Source: Rhodospirillaceae bacterium
Lineage (GTDB): Bacteria > Pseudomonadota > Alphaproteobacteria > Rhodospirillales > UBA2165
DNA length: 64,000 nucleotides
NCBI GenBank assembly: GCA_947467145.1
Contig: CANIGJ010000006.1
Span: forward strand, 62,001 to 126,000
Direction of reading: 5' to 3'
Shown: positions 40,148 to 47,598 of the stretch, in pieces
Position numbering within the stretch: the first letter of the stretch is position 1
How the letters are laid out: each line of letters opens with the position of its first letter
Position numbers and translations under genes: made by a program
Notes under the pieces: generated by a model
Told to the model about the DNA's origin: nothing
The model's input: only the letters and a program-made list of their open reading frames with translations
Database searches by the model: none

Positions 40148-40381
40148 TTAAACGCGTTTCGCGCTTTCGCCCGCCGACAGGGCCGCGAGGTCGGCCGGGA
40201 CCATTTCACCCAGCAACATGCGAGCACGCGATTGCGCATCGAGCCCGGCCAGGGGCGCAATTTTGACTTCGCCCTGATATTGGACCTTTACCGCGTCGCC
40301 TTCGACGACATATGTCCCGCTATAGGGTTTGCCGTCGCGCGCGACCTCAACCGTGTGAACGCCATCTTCCGGATCGGACAT
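40148..40381 (-). CDS. Small hypothetical protein (77 residues)
   Basis: 77 residues, no signal peptide, mixed beta sheet. Sequence such as VEVARDGKPYSGTYVVEGDAVKVQYQGEVKIAPLAGL suggests a small beta-barrel domain. No family is recognised. AGGAG 9 bases before the ATG supports translation. It lies 12 bases after the stop of the upstream exported protein and is likely co-transcribed with it. Confidence 0.68.
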   Translation of the reverse strand: MSDPEDGVHTVEVARDGKPYSGTYVVEGDAVKVQYQGEVKIAPLAGLDAQSRARMLLGEMVPADLAALSAGESAKRV

Positions 40382-40393
40382 GGTTTACGCTCC

Positions 40394-40789
40394 TTACTTG
40401 CTGCCGCTGCTCACGACCAAGGTGGGCTCAACGGACGCATTGACGGCCGCGGCCGGCGACGGCCCGCTGCTCACACGGATCATGCAGTCCTGACGTTCGC
40501 GCGGGCTGGTGAGACGGCCACATTGCCCGACCGCCATGGTGCTGGTCAGTTGCGGGCTGTGGGTGCGCCGCCCGGTCGAGGGCGCCGATTTGCTTTCGGT
40601 ATCGAAGCGCGGCGCCAAGATCCGGGGCGCATCCAGATCCGAACGCAATTCCTGGCCTTGGGCCGGCGATGCCAGCGCGAACGACATCCACAGATTTAAC
40701 GCGCACATCGCGAAGAGTGCGGCGACGAGCCCGGCGGCGCGCAGATCGCTGCGAAAATATGGTCCAGTGCTGATCCCAATTTCAGTCAT
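40394..40789 (-). CDS. Small exported Cys-motif protein B
   Basis: 131 residues. One hydrophobic N-terminal segment (LVAALFAMCALNLWMSFALA) acts as an anchor or signal. The C-terminal part has QCGRLTSPRERQDCMIR, matching the Cys motif of protein A at 39659. The start at 40789 (MTEIGIST) has AGGAACC upstream and is preferred over an in-frame start at 40846. Function unknown. Confidence 0.7.
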   Translation of the reverse strand: MTEIGISTGPYFRSDLRAAGLVAALFAMCALNLWMSFALASPAQGQELRSDLDAPRILAPRFDTESKSAPSTGRRTHSPQLTSTMAVGQCGRLTSPRERQDCMIRVSSGPSPAAAVNASVEPTLVVSSGSK

Positions 40790-40973
40790 GAAGGCGGTTC
40801 CTACTGCATCCCGCACCCCTGCGCGGTATATACAGTTCAACCGCACCCGCGACGGTCTGTTCCGTGCGTCTGGATAGGGTCACAGGCGGGTACGCGGATT
40901 GGACCGGATGTCCGAAGAATGTCTCGCCCCATCGCCGGCGGAACCGCCGCCGCGCTGATGCGCTTAAGCCGGG

Positions 40974-41228
40974 ATGGATTACACTTCCGCCGTCGGCTAC
41001 CTCGCCGCCCTGATCACCACCGCCTCCAACCTGCCGCAGGCGATCAAGTGCTGGCAGACGGGCGAGACGCATGACATCTCGCTCAAGGCCTTCATCATCC
41101 TGGCCGCCGGCCTCGGCACCTGGGTGGTTTATGGGGTGTTGAAGAGTGACGTTCCGCTCATCGCCGCCAATGCGATTTCAGCAGCGATCGCGCTGTCCAT
41201 CGTCGCGGCGAAATTGAAGAACGGCTAG
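40974..41228 (+). CDS. SemiSWEET-type sugar transporter
   Basis: 84 residues with three helices, the bacterial SemiSWEET fold (half of a SWEET). The proline-glutamine loop is TTASNLPQAIKCWQTGETHDISL in helix 1-2. Members dimerise to transport mono- or disaccharides. The start codon lies 184 bases from the divergent Cys-motif gene. It ends convergently, sharing CTAG with the next gene. Confidence 0.9.
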   Translation: MDYTSAVGYLAALITTASNLPQAIKCWQTGETHDISLKAFIILAAGLGTWVVYGVLKSDVPLIAANAISAAIALSIVAAKLKNG

Positions 41229-41632
41229 GTCAGGCGCTCAGGCGCACTCGCCCAGCCCTCGCCGCTCAGTTCGCAATCGGTGACGGGGCAAACGAACCGC
41301 GTGCCCGGCGGGCGCACCGGATGGGCCGCCGTGCCGGACGGGATAAAGGAATGAAATAGCTGGCATTCCTTTTCGAATGCCTTTCGTGTCGACACATAGC
41401 TGCGGAATTTAAAGGCATCGTGCGCACCAATCTGCGCCGTCAACGCACCCGCCAGATCGCGGTCGTCACGCCCAACTTTTCGCACGAAAAATTTGCCATC
41501 ACGCAGACGCCCCAGCGCATAGGCGCCGATCGACAATGGCTCGATATGCTCGGCGATGCTGTCAGCCGTCAGCGTAAACGGGCCGAGCAGCCCGGACCCT
41601 TGCGCAGCCACTTTTGGGGCAGGTTTAGCCAT
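41225..41632 (-). CDS. Hypothetical protein (135 residues)
   Basis: 135 residues, cytosolic. Visible features are a charged region KFFVRKVGRDDRDLAGAL, an aromatic/charged region KFRSYVSTRKAFEKECQLFHSF, and a C-terminal Cys pair in RFVCPVTDCELSGEGW that could bind a metal. No family recognised. No clear RBS. Convergent with the SemiSWEET gene with overlapping TAG stops. Confidence 0.6.
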   Translation of the reverse strand: MAKPAPKVAAQGSGLLGPFTLTADSIAEHIEPLSIGAYALGRLRDGKFFVRKVGRDDRDLAGALTAQIGAHDAFKFRSYVSTRKAFEKECQLFHSFIPSGTAAHPVRPPGTRFVCPVTDCELSGEGWASAPERLT

Positions 41633-41675
41633 GGCGCGAAATTAATCGCGGCACCGCGCCGAAGTCCAGAGGGTG

Positions 41676-44096
41676 TCAGCCGCCCACGCTGGTGGGCTTG
41701 CCAAGGTCGGCCAGGATCTGGCGCACCTTCACCGCCAAATCCTCCATCGTGAAGGGCTTGGGAATGAAGTTGATGCCCGTATCGAGGATGCCGTTATGGA
41801 CCACCGCATTGCGCGTGAAACCGGTAGTGAAGAGCACGCGCATATTGGGACGGCGCGTCAACACCTCGTCGGCCAACTGACGGCCGTTCACGTCGGGCAT
41901 CACAATATCGGTGAACAGCAACACGATCTCGGGATGCTGATCGACAATTTCGAGCGCCTCGATCGCGTGGCCGGCCTGCAGGACCGTGTAGCCCAGCTCG
42001 CGCAGGGTATCGGCCGTCAGCTGGCGCAGGCGATCCTCGTCCTCAACCACCAAGATGACTTCGTCCGCCGACCCACCGGCGATGGGCCGCGATTCGCGTT
42101 GTACGGTCGCCGGCATGGCATCGCCGTAATGACGCGGCAGGTAGATCTTGATCGTCGTGCCGTGGTTCGGCTCCGAATAGATCTTGATATGGCCTTTGGA
42201 CTGTTTAACGAAACCATAGACCTGCGACAGGCCGAGTCCCGTCCCCATACCCGTCTTCTTCGTCGTGAAGAACGGATCGAACGCGCGATCGACCACATCG
42301 GCGGTCATACCGGTGCCGGTGTCGCTGACCGCGATCTGGACATATTGGCCGGCGCTCGTGCCATCGTTCTCGCGGCAATATTCGTCATCGAGATAGGTGT
42401 TCGCCGTCTCGATCGTCAGGCGGCCGCCGTCGATCATCGCATCGCGCGCATTGACGCACAGATTGACCAGCGCGTTTTCCAATTGCGGCGCATCGGCGAA
42501 GGTCTTCCACAGGCCGGCGCCCAGCACGGTTTCGACGCGGATCTGTTCGCCGAGCGTGCGGCGCAGCAGTTCCGACATATTGCTGACCAGACGATTGGGT
42601 TCGACCACGTCGGGCGCCAGCGCCTGCTGACGCGAGAAGGCGAGCAAGCGGCTGGTCAGGGTCTTGGCGCGGTTGACGCCTTCGAGCGCCGTATTGACGA
42701 AACGCTGCAGATCGTGGGTTTCGCCGCGATCGAGCCGACGCTGGATCAGGCTGAGGCTCGACAACATGATCGACAGCATATTGTTGAAGTCGTGCGCGAT
42801 GCCGCCGGTGAGTTGGCCGACCGCTTCGATCTTTTGGAATTGCCGCAGATCGCTCTCGGCCTTTTCGCGTGCCGTCATCTGGGCGAGCAATTCGGTATTG
42901 ATCTGCGCCAGCTCGCGCGTGCGCTCATCGACCTTGGCTTCCAGGATCTCGGCATGCGCGCGCACCTGTTCGGCGGCGAAGGCCAGCGCATCCTGCACGG
43001 CAGTGAATTCGCGCAAGGATGTCTCGACGCGTACCGGCGTGCGCATATCGCCGACCTGACGCCCCGCCACGGCGAGCCCGGCCAACGGCCGCGCCACGAA
43101 GCTCCACAGCCACAGGGCGATCAAGGAAGTGCCGAGCAGCACGATCGCGCCGAAGGCGGCGAGGATATAAAGCGAATCGCGCAACGGCGCTTCGATCACG
43201 GCCTGCGGGATATTGGCGGCGACCAGCCAATTGCCGATCGCGGTATGCGAATAGCCGACCAGCGCCGGCCGGCCACCGCTCGGCCCGATGAAGGTACCTT
43301 CGAACTTATTCGCCAGGGCGAGATATTCCGGCGCGCCGGGCTTACCGGTCACGCCCTCGTGATTCTGTGAGCGCGTGACATAGACGCCGTTGGCATCGCC
43401 AACACCAATGATCCAGCGCGGCGGCGTGACCGCCTTGATCACCTGATGGAAGTGCAACGAATCGACACTGACATGCAGCAGGTATTGCTTGCCGGAATTG
43501 GTTTTGACGGCAAGCACGATCGTGACAATCGGATTGCCGGTGCTGACCGCATTGACCACGTTGGTGACAACCGGCTCGCTCGTTTCGAGGGCGCGATCGT
43601 CCACCGAATAAGGGCTGCGCGGCAGTTGATCGCGCTCTTCATAGGGCCGACGTGTGTTCCAAAGCTGCTGACGGTCTTCCACGCGACGGATCGCGATGTT
43701 GACGCCACCGAAGGATTTGACCCGCTGCGCCTGCTGATACAACGACTCCATATCGTCATTGGCCAAAGCGTTCGATAACGCGAGCGTCTGCAACGTCGTC
43801 TGCAAGCCCTGCAGGTTGCGATCGATCGCGGTCGCGGCGGCGCGCGCCACGCCGATGCCTTCAAGCTCGTAACGCGCCCGTTCGGATTCCGCGTAACGCA
43901 GCAGCAGGAAGCCGGCGAACAGGATGCCCGGAATGACGAGAACGGCGACCAGCGCCAGGATGATGGCCTGGGTGGGGACTCGCCCGCGGGGGCGCGTGGG
44001 GGCCAAGGCGGCGGCCATGCGGGGAATATCGTCCTGCATCTCTGAACTGGCCGTTTTCGGCTCGTTGAGCGGAGAAACCGCCAGCGGCGGAGACAT
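41676..44096 (-). CDS. Hybrid histidine kinase with extracytoplasmic sensor
   Basis: About 806 residues. After a cytosolic N-terminus, a membrane helix (AIILALVAVLVIPGILFAGFLLL) leads to a large periplasmic sensor with dCache/PDC-like features (VDDRALETSEPVVTNVVNAVSTGNP). A second helix and a HAMP-like stretch follow. The kinase has His435 in GGIAHDFNNMLSIML, HATPase motifs (SDTGTGMTADVV, GTGLGLSQVYGF) and a C-terminal receiver with Asp730 (LLFTDIVMPDVNG). Start chosen at 44096 (GGAG upstream); two further in-frame starts lie 5' (44132 ATG and a TTG). Ligand unknown. Confidence 0.92.
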   Translation of the reverse strand: MSPPLAVSPLNEPKTASSEMQDDIPRMAAALAPTRPRGRVPTQAIILALVAVLVIPGILFAGFLLLRYAESERARYELEGIGVARAAATAIDRNLQGLQTTLQTLALSNALANDDMESLYQQAQRVKSFGGVNIAIRRVEDRQQLWNTRRPYEERDQLPRSPYSVDDRALETSEPVVTNVVNAVSTGNPIVTIVLAVKTNSGKQYLLHVSVDSLHFHQVIKAVTPPRWIIGVGDANGVYVTRSQNHEGVTGKPGAPEYLALANKFEGTFIGPSGGRPALVGYSHTAIGNWLVAANIPQAVIEAPLRDSLYILAAFGAIVLLGTSLIALWLWSFVARPLAGLAVAGRQVGDMRTPVRVETSLREFTAVQDALAFAAEQVRAHAEILEAKVDERTRELAQINTELLAQMTAREKAESDLRQFQKIEAVGQLTGGIAHDFNNMLSIMLSSLSLIQRRLDRGETHDLQRFVNTALEGVNRAKTLTSRLLAFSRQQALAPDVVEPNRLVSNMSELLRRTLGEQIRVETVLGAGLWKTFADAPQLENALVNLCVNARDAMIDGGRLTIETANTYLDDEYCRENDGTSAGQYVQIAVSDTGTGMTADVVDRAFDPFFTTKKTGMGTGLGLSQVYGFVKQSKGHIKIYSEPNHGTTIKIYLPRHYGDAMPATVQRESRPIAGGSADEVILVVEDEDRLRQLTADTLRELGYTVLQAGHAIEALEIVDQHPEIVLLFTDIVMPDVNGRQLADEVLTRRPNMRVLFTTGFTRNAVVHNGILDTGINFIPKPFTMEDLAVKVRQILADLGKPTSVGG

Positions 44097-44210
44097 CACA
44101 GCTCCGGGATCATCTCCCACTCTCCGGTCCATCGTCCCCCGCCCCAATCACGCTTCGCCAGTATCGTCAGGCGACCTTAGCGTTTCCGGCGGAAAATCGC
44201 ACCCTCGAGC

Positions 44211-44236
44211 GTTGTGACCTTTTTTGGTCACAACGG
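44211..44236. repeat. Perfect 10-bp inverted repeat around a T6 loop
   Basis: CGTTGTGACC (44211-44220) and GGTCACAACG (44227-44236) flank TTTTTT. It lies in the gap between the end of the GST gene and the start of the kinase gene. Neither strand has a T tract after the stem, so an operator or processing site is as likely as a terminator. Confidence 0.55.
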
Positions 44237-44265
44237 CTCAGTCGGGCAGCGGAAAGTCTTACAAC

Positions 44266-44985
44266 CTAACGCGTTGCCGCGTTCAGACGTTGGCTGTTGT
44301 CCTTGGTGTCGTAGATGTTAATGGCTTCCTTGCCTTCCGCCGCCTTGGCCATGCGCTCGCGGATTTCGGTCGCCATCGCGTCGTTACGCTGCACGGCGGG
44401 ACGCGCCTGCATCGCCTTAAACCAGCGGTGGAAGTTCGGGTACTCGGCCTCGGTGATGCCGCGATCCTTGTGGCCCTTGGTCCAGCCATAGGTCGCCATG
44501 TCCGCGATGGTATATTCGTCGCAACCCAGCCAGGCGCTGTCCTTCAGGCGATTATCGAGCACGCGGTAGAGTCGGATCGATTCATTGTTATAACGATCCT
44601 TCGCGTATTGGATATTTTCCTTGGTGTAGGTGTTGAAGTGGTTGGCCTGCCCGAACATCGGGCCGACATGCGCCATCTGGAAAATGACCCATTGCAGGGT
44701 GTCGTACCGCTTGCGCGCATCCTTGGGCAGGAACTTGCCGAACTTCTCGGCCAGATAAATCAGGATCGCCCCGGATTCCATCATCGTGTATGGCTTGCCG
44801 CCCGGCCCATCGGGATCGACGATGGTCGGGATCTTATTGTTGGGCGACAGTTTCAGGTATTCGGGTTTGAACTGGTCGCCCAGGCGGATGTTGATGTCGA
44901 AGTGTTTCCACGCGACGCCCAATTCCTCGAGCATGATCATGACCTTCTGCCCGTTGGGCGTCGGCGACGAATGCAATTCGATCAT
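44266..44985 (-). CDS. Glutathione S-transferase, YfcG/nu-class-like
   Basis: 239 residues. The thioredoxin-like N-domain reads MIELHSSPTPNGQKVMIMLEE with PNN KIPTIVD and ESGAILIYLAEKFG; the C-domain is helical. PTPNG and SPNNKIP resemble E. coli YfcG/Ure2p-like nu-class enzymes, which have disulfide-bond oxidoreductase activity and weak GSH transferase activity. The ATG at 44985 has AGGAGG at a good distance, so upstream in-frame starts are discarded. It is divergent from msrB with a 121-base shared promoter region. Confidence 0.93.
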   Translation of the reverse strand: MIELHSSPTPNGQKVMIMLEELGVAWKHFDINIRLGDQFKPEYLKLSPNNKIPTIVDPDGPGGKPYTMMESGAILIYLAEKFGKFLPKDARKRYDTLQWVIFQMAHVGPMFGQANHFNTYTKENIQYAKDRYNNESIRLYRVLDNRLKDSAWLGCDEYTIADMATYGWTKGHKDRGITEAEYPNFHRWFKAMQARPAVQRNDAMATEIRERMAKAAEGKEAINIYDTKDNSQRLNAATR

Positions 44986-45058
44986 TTGATATATCCTCCT
45001 GGCGCCCGCGCCCTGCTCTATGGCGAGGTTGGCGGCGCCCCTCCTGGGGGTTAAACTT

Positions 45059-45072
45059 GGAACATTGGTTCC
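45059..45072. promoter_or_regulatory. Palindrome in the GST/msrB divergent promoter region
   Basis: GGAAC-ATTG-GTTCC (45059-45072) is a perfect 5-bp arm palindrome located 35 bases before the msrB start, between two genes of redox defence. It could be the operator of a shared regulator. The regulator is unknown. Confidence 0.35.
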
Positions 45073-45106
45073 GATGCCATGTTCGATATTAGGGAGTTTG
45101 AGCGCC

Positions 45107-45505
45107 ATGAGCGACAAGATCAAGAAATCCGAGGCCGAATGGCGCGCCGAGTTGACGCCCGAACAGTATCACGTGACCCGTGAACACGGCACCGAAGCGC
45201 CCTTCACCGGCGAATATTTCAAGACCAAGGCGCCCGGCATCTATAAATGCATCGGCTGCGGTACGGACCTGTTCCTATCCGACGACAAATTCGATTCCGG
45301 CACCGGCTGGCCGTCCTATACGCGCCCGGCCGCGGACGACGTGATCGAGGAAACCCGCGATGTCAGCCACATGATGGTGCGCACCGAGGTTCACTGCAAA
45401 AAGTGCGGCGCCCATCTCGGCCATCTGTTTCCCGATGGCCCCGCGCCGACCGGCCTGCGCTATTGCATCAATTCGGCGTCGCTGAAGCTCGACCCGAAGA
45501 AATAG
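45107..45505 (+). CDS. msrB: Peptide methionine-(R)-S-oxide reductase MsrB
   Basis: 132 residues. It repairs methionine R-sulfoxide in proteins. Signatures are the catalytic Cys120 in GLRYCINS, the [11 protein letters not shown] loop, and zinc ligands in CIGCG (Cys48, Cys51) and CKKCG (Cys97, Cys100). GGGAG lies about 11 bases before the ATG. Divergent from the GST gene; both fit a redox-defence role. Confidence 0.96.
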   Translation: MSDKIKKSEAEWRAELTPEQYHVTREHGTEAPFTGEYFKTKAPGIYKCIGCGTDLFLSDDKFDSGTGWPSYTRPAADDVIEETRDVSHMMVRTEVHCKKCGAHLGHLFPDGPAPTGLRYCINSASLKLDPKK

Positions 45506-45526
45506 CGGTCCCGTCGACGTCCTCGA

Positions 45527-46414
45527 ATGACTTCCGCCACTGGCATGAAGCCGGTGACGCGCGGCATCCTATACATGATCGCCGCGTCAGCGCTCATTTC
45601 CGCCAACGATGCGGCGATCAAGGTGCTGATCACGCAAGGCTTCCATTCGCTCGAGGTCGTGTTCTTCCGTAATTTTTTCGGTGTGCTCGCCTTCCTGCCG
45701 TTCTATTGGCGGCTCGGCATGGCGTCCTTACGGACCGAACGCTTCGGCTTTCATCTGTTCAAGAACCTGCTGCAAACGACGAGCATCGTCGCCTATTTCT
45801 GGGCGCTCGGCTTGATCAGCTTGGCCGATGCGGCGGCGCTCGGCTTCATGCAGCCGATCTTTTCGTCAGCGGGCGCCATCTTGTTCATGGGCGAGCGTTC
45901 GCGTTTGATCCGCTGGGTCTGCATCGCCACCGGCATGGGCGGCATGGTGATCCTGCTGTCGCCCGGCCTCAGCGGCACACTCAACATGGGCACCCTGCTG
46001 GTGATCGGCGCCACCATCGTCGGCGCCTGTGTACGTTTGATGACCAAGAACCTGATCCGCACCGACTCGGCCTCGACCATCGTCATCTACTTGTCCGTCA
46101 CGGTCACGGTGCTGACCTTCATCCCGTCGCTGTTCGTCTGGGTTTGGCCCAATTTCTGGCAATGGGTCCTGTTCATCGCCATCGGCGCCTCAGGCAGCGC
46201 CTGCCACTGGCTGATGACCGAGGCCCTGAAGCATGGCGACGTGACCGCGATCGAGCCGATGAACTACACGCGGCTGGTGTGGGCAGCCTTTTTCGGCATG
46301 CTTATCTTCGGCAACGTGCCCGGGCTGGCCACCTGGGTGGGGGGTGCGATCATCATCACAGGCGCAATCCTGCTGCTGCGCGTCGAAACCCGCGAAAGAC
46401 AGCGGATTTCCTAG
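45527..46414 (+). CDS. DMT (EamA) family transporter
   Basis: 295 residues with ten membrane helices and two EamA repeats. Visible starts are RGILYMIAASALISANDAAIKVLI and the second repeat around WQWVLFIAIGASGSACHWLMTEALKHGDVTAIEPMNYTRLVWAAFFGMLIFG. Family members export or import metabolites such as amino acids. No His-rich tail. It begins 21 bases after msrB and is probably co-transcribed. Confidence 0.9.
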   Translation: MTSATGMKPVTRGILYMIAASALISANDAAIKVLITQGFHSLEVVFFRNFFGVLAFLPFYWRLGMASLRTERFGFHLFKNLLQTTSIVAYFWALGLISLADAAALGFMQPIFSSAGAILFMGERSRLIRWVCIATGMGGMVILLSPGLSGTLNMGTLLVIGATIVGACVRLMTKNLIRTDSASTIVIYLSVTVTVLTFIPSLFVWVWPNFWQWVLFIAIGASGSACHWLMTEALKHGDVTAIEPMNYTRLVWAAFFGMLIFGNVPGLATWVGGAIIITGAILLLRVETRERQRIS

Positions 46415-46501
46415 GATATTTCGGTGTTAAGACATTGACGCCGAGCGCTTTTTTGGGTTCGATGGCCACAACTGCACATTGAGAAGCTGGGAGATAACTT
46501 C

Positions 46502-47518
46502 ATGGCTCAGATCGCGTATGGCGTTGGGACCTCGCATGGCCCGCTCCTGAACCTGCCGCCCGCCGAATGGGAAGTCCGCGCCAATTTTGATCGCGCGCAA
46601 ATCGACCTAGCACTGCGCGATGGCACCTATACCTACGAGGAACTTCATAAACATCGCGGCGGCCCGCATTTCGCGAAGTTCACCACGCTCGACGAACGCA
46701 CCGCGCGGCACACGCGTTGCCAGCAAGGTCTCGATCAATTGGGCGACAAGCTGCTGGCCGCCGATCCGGACATCATGGTCGTCGTCGGCGACGATCAGCA
46801 CGAGTGGTTCATGGAAGACAAGCAGCCGTCCTTCTCCGTTTTCTGCGGCGACGAGATCCAGAACCTCACGCTCACCGAAGAAGAGCGCGAACACAAAATC
46901 AAAATCGGCCGCGGCAGCGATATGTATTCCTATCGCCCGCTCGCCGATCAGGCCTATCCGGTCGCCAAGGACCTCTCGCTGCACATCCACCAACAGGCGG
47001 TCGAGGACGAATTCGACGTCGCCGCCTGCATGAAGCAGCCGACCGATGCGGACGGCTCCATTCGTTCCGTCGGCCATGCCATCGGCTTCATCTATCGCCG
47101 CCTGCTGCGCGATAAGCCGGTGCCGGTCGTGCCTGTGCTGCTCAACACCTTCTATCCGCCCAACCAACCAACGCCGAAGCGTTGCTACGAATTCGGCAAG
47201 TCGATCGGTCGCGCGATCCGCTCGTGGAAATCCGACGCGCGCATCGCGGCGGTCGCATCGGGCGGCATCAGCCACTTCGTCGTCGATGAGGAATGGGATC
47301 ACAAGATGCTCGGCGCCTTCAAGAACGGCGACGTCGAGACTTTGATCAACGAACCGAACATCATGTTCCGCTCGGGCTCGTCGGAAACCAAGAATTGGAT
47401 CTGCGTCGCCGGCATCCTCGAAGGCAGCGGCCTGAAGATGGACCTGCTCGACTACGTGCCGTGCTATCGCACCGACGCCGGTACCGGCTCGGGCATGGCG
47501 TTCGCAACCTGGTCCTAG
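46502..47518 (+). CDS. LigB-type class III extradiol dioxygenase
   Basis: 338 residues. The fold matches the protocatechuate 4,5-dioxygenase beta chain (LigB): AYGVGTSHGPLL with iron ligand His12, a second His around 51-56 (HKHRGGPHF), NTFYPPNQPTPKRCYEFGKSIG, and GGISHFVVDEEWDHKM with likely ligand Glu264. LigA-like helices are not fused, and no other ring-cleavage gene is near. It could act on a non-aromatic or unusual substrate. A possible promoter TTGACG-N17-TTCGAT lies at 46435-46463. RBS GGGAG. Confidence 0.9.
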   Translation: MAQIAYGVGTSHGPLLNLPPAEWEVRANFDRAQIDLALRDGTYTYEELHKHRGGPHFAKFTTLDERTARHTRCQQGLDQLGDKLLAADPDIMVVVGDDQHEWFMEDKQPSFSVFCGDEIQNLTLTEEEREHKIKIGRGSDMYSYRPLADQAYPVAKDLSLHIHQQAVEDEFDVAACMKQPTDADGSIRSVGHAIGFIYRRLLRDKPVPVVPVLLNTFYPPNQPTPKRCYEFGKSIGRAIRSWKSDARIAAVASGGISHFVVDEEWDHKMLGAFKNGDVETLINEPNIMFRSGSSETKNWICVAGILEGSGLKMDLLDYVPCYRTDAGTGSGMAFATWS

Positions 47519-47521
47519 CGG

Positions 47522-47576
47522 CGTAAAGACAAACGCGGAAGCCTCGCCGGTTCACCGGCGGGCCGTCCGGGTTACG
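47522..47576 (+). promoter_or_regulatory. Structured 5' leader of the CHASE kinase gene
   Basis: CGTAA (47522-47526) can pair with TTACG (47572-47576) around an interior hairpin CGCCGG-TTCA-CCGGCG (47545-47560). The run ACGC-AAGCC ... GGGCCG-CCGGGTTAC resembles the 3' half of c-di-GMP-I (GEMM) riboswitches, but the 5' GEMM half (GAAA tetraloop hairpin) is not seen. It lies just before the GGAGAG ribosome binding site at 47583. Confidence 0.35.
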
Positions 47577-47598
47577 TAAGTCGGAGAGCAATTACGCC

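Noticed and set aside
41673-43370. 565-codon plus-strand open frame opposite the hybrid kinase
   Set aside because: Antisense shadow; the kinase has all expected phosphorylation and ATP motifs.
47519-47580. A full c-di-GMP-I riboswitch
   Set aside because: Only the 3' half resembles GEMM; the 5' half with the GAAA tetraloop is missing, so it is kept only as a weak finding.
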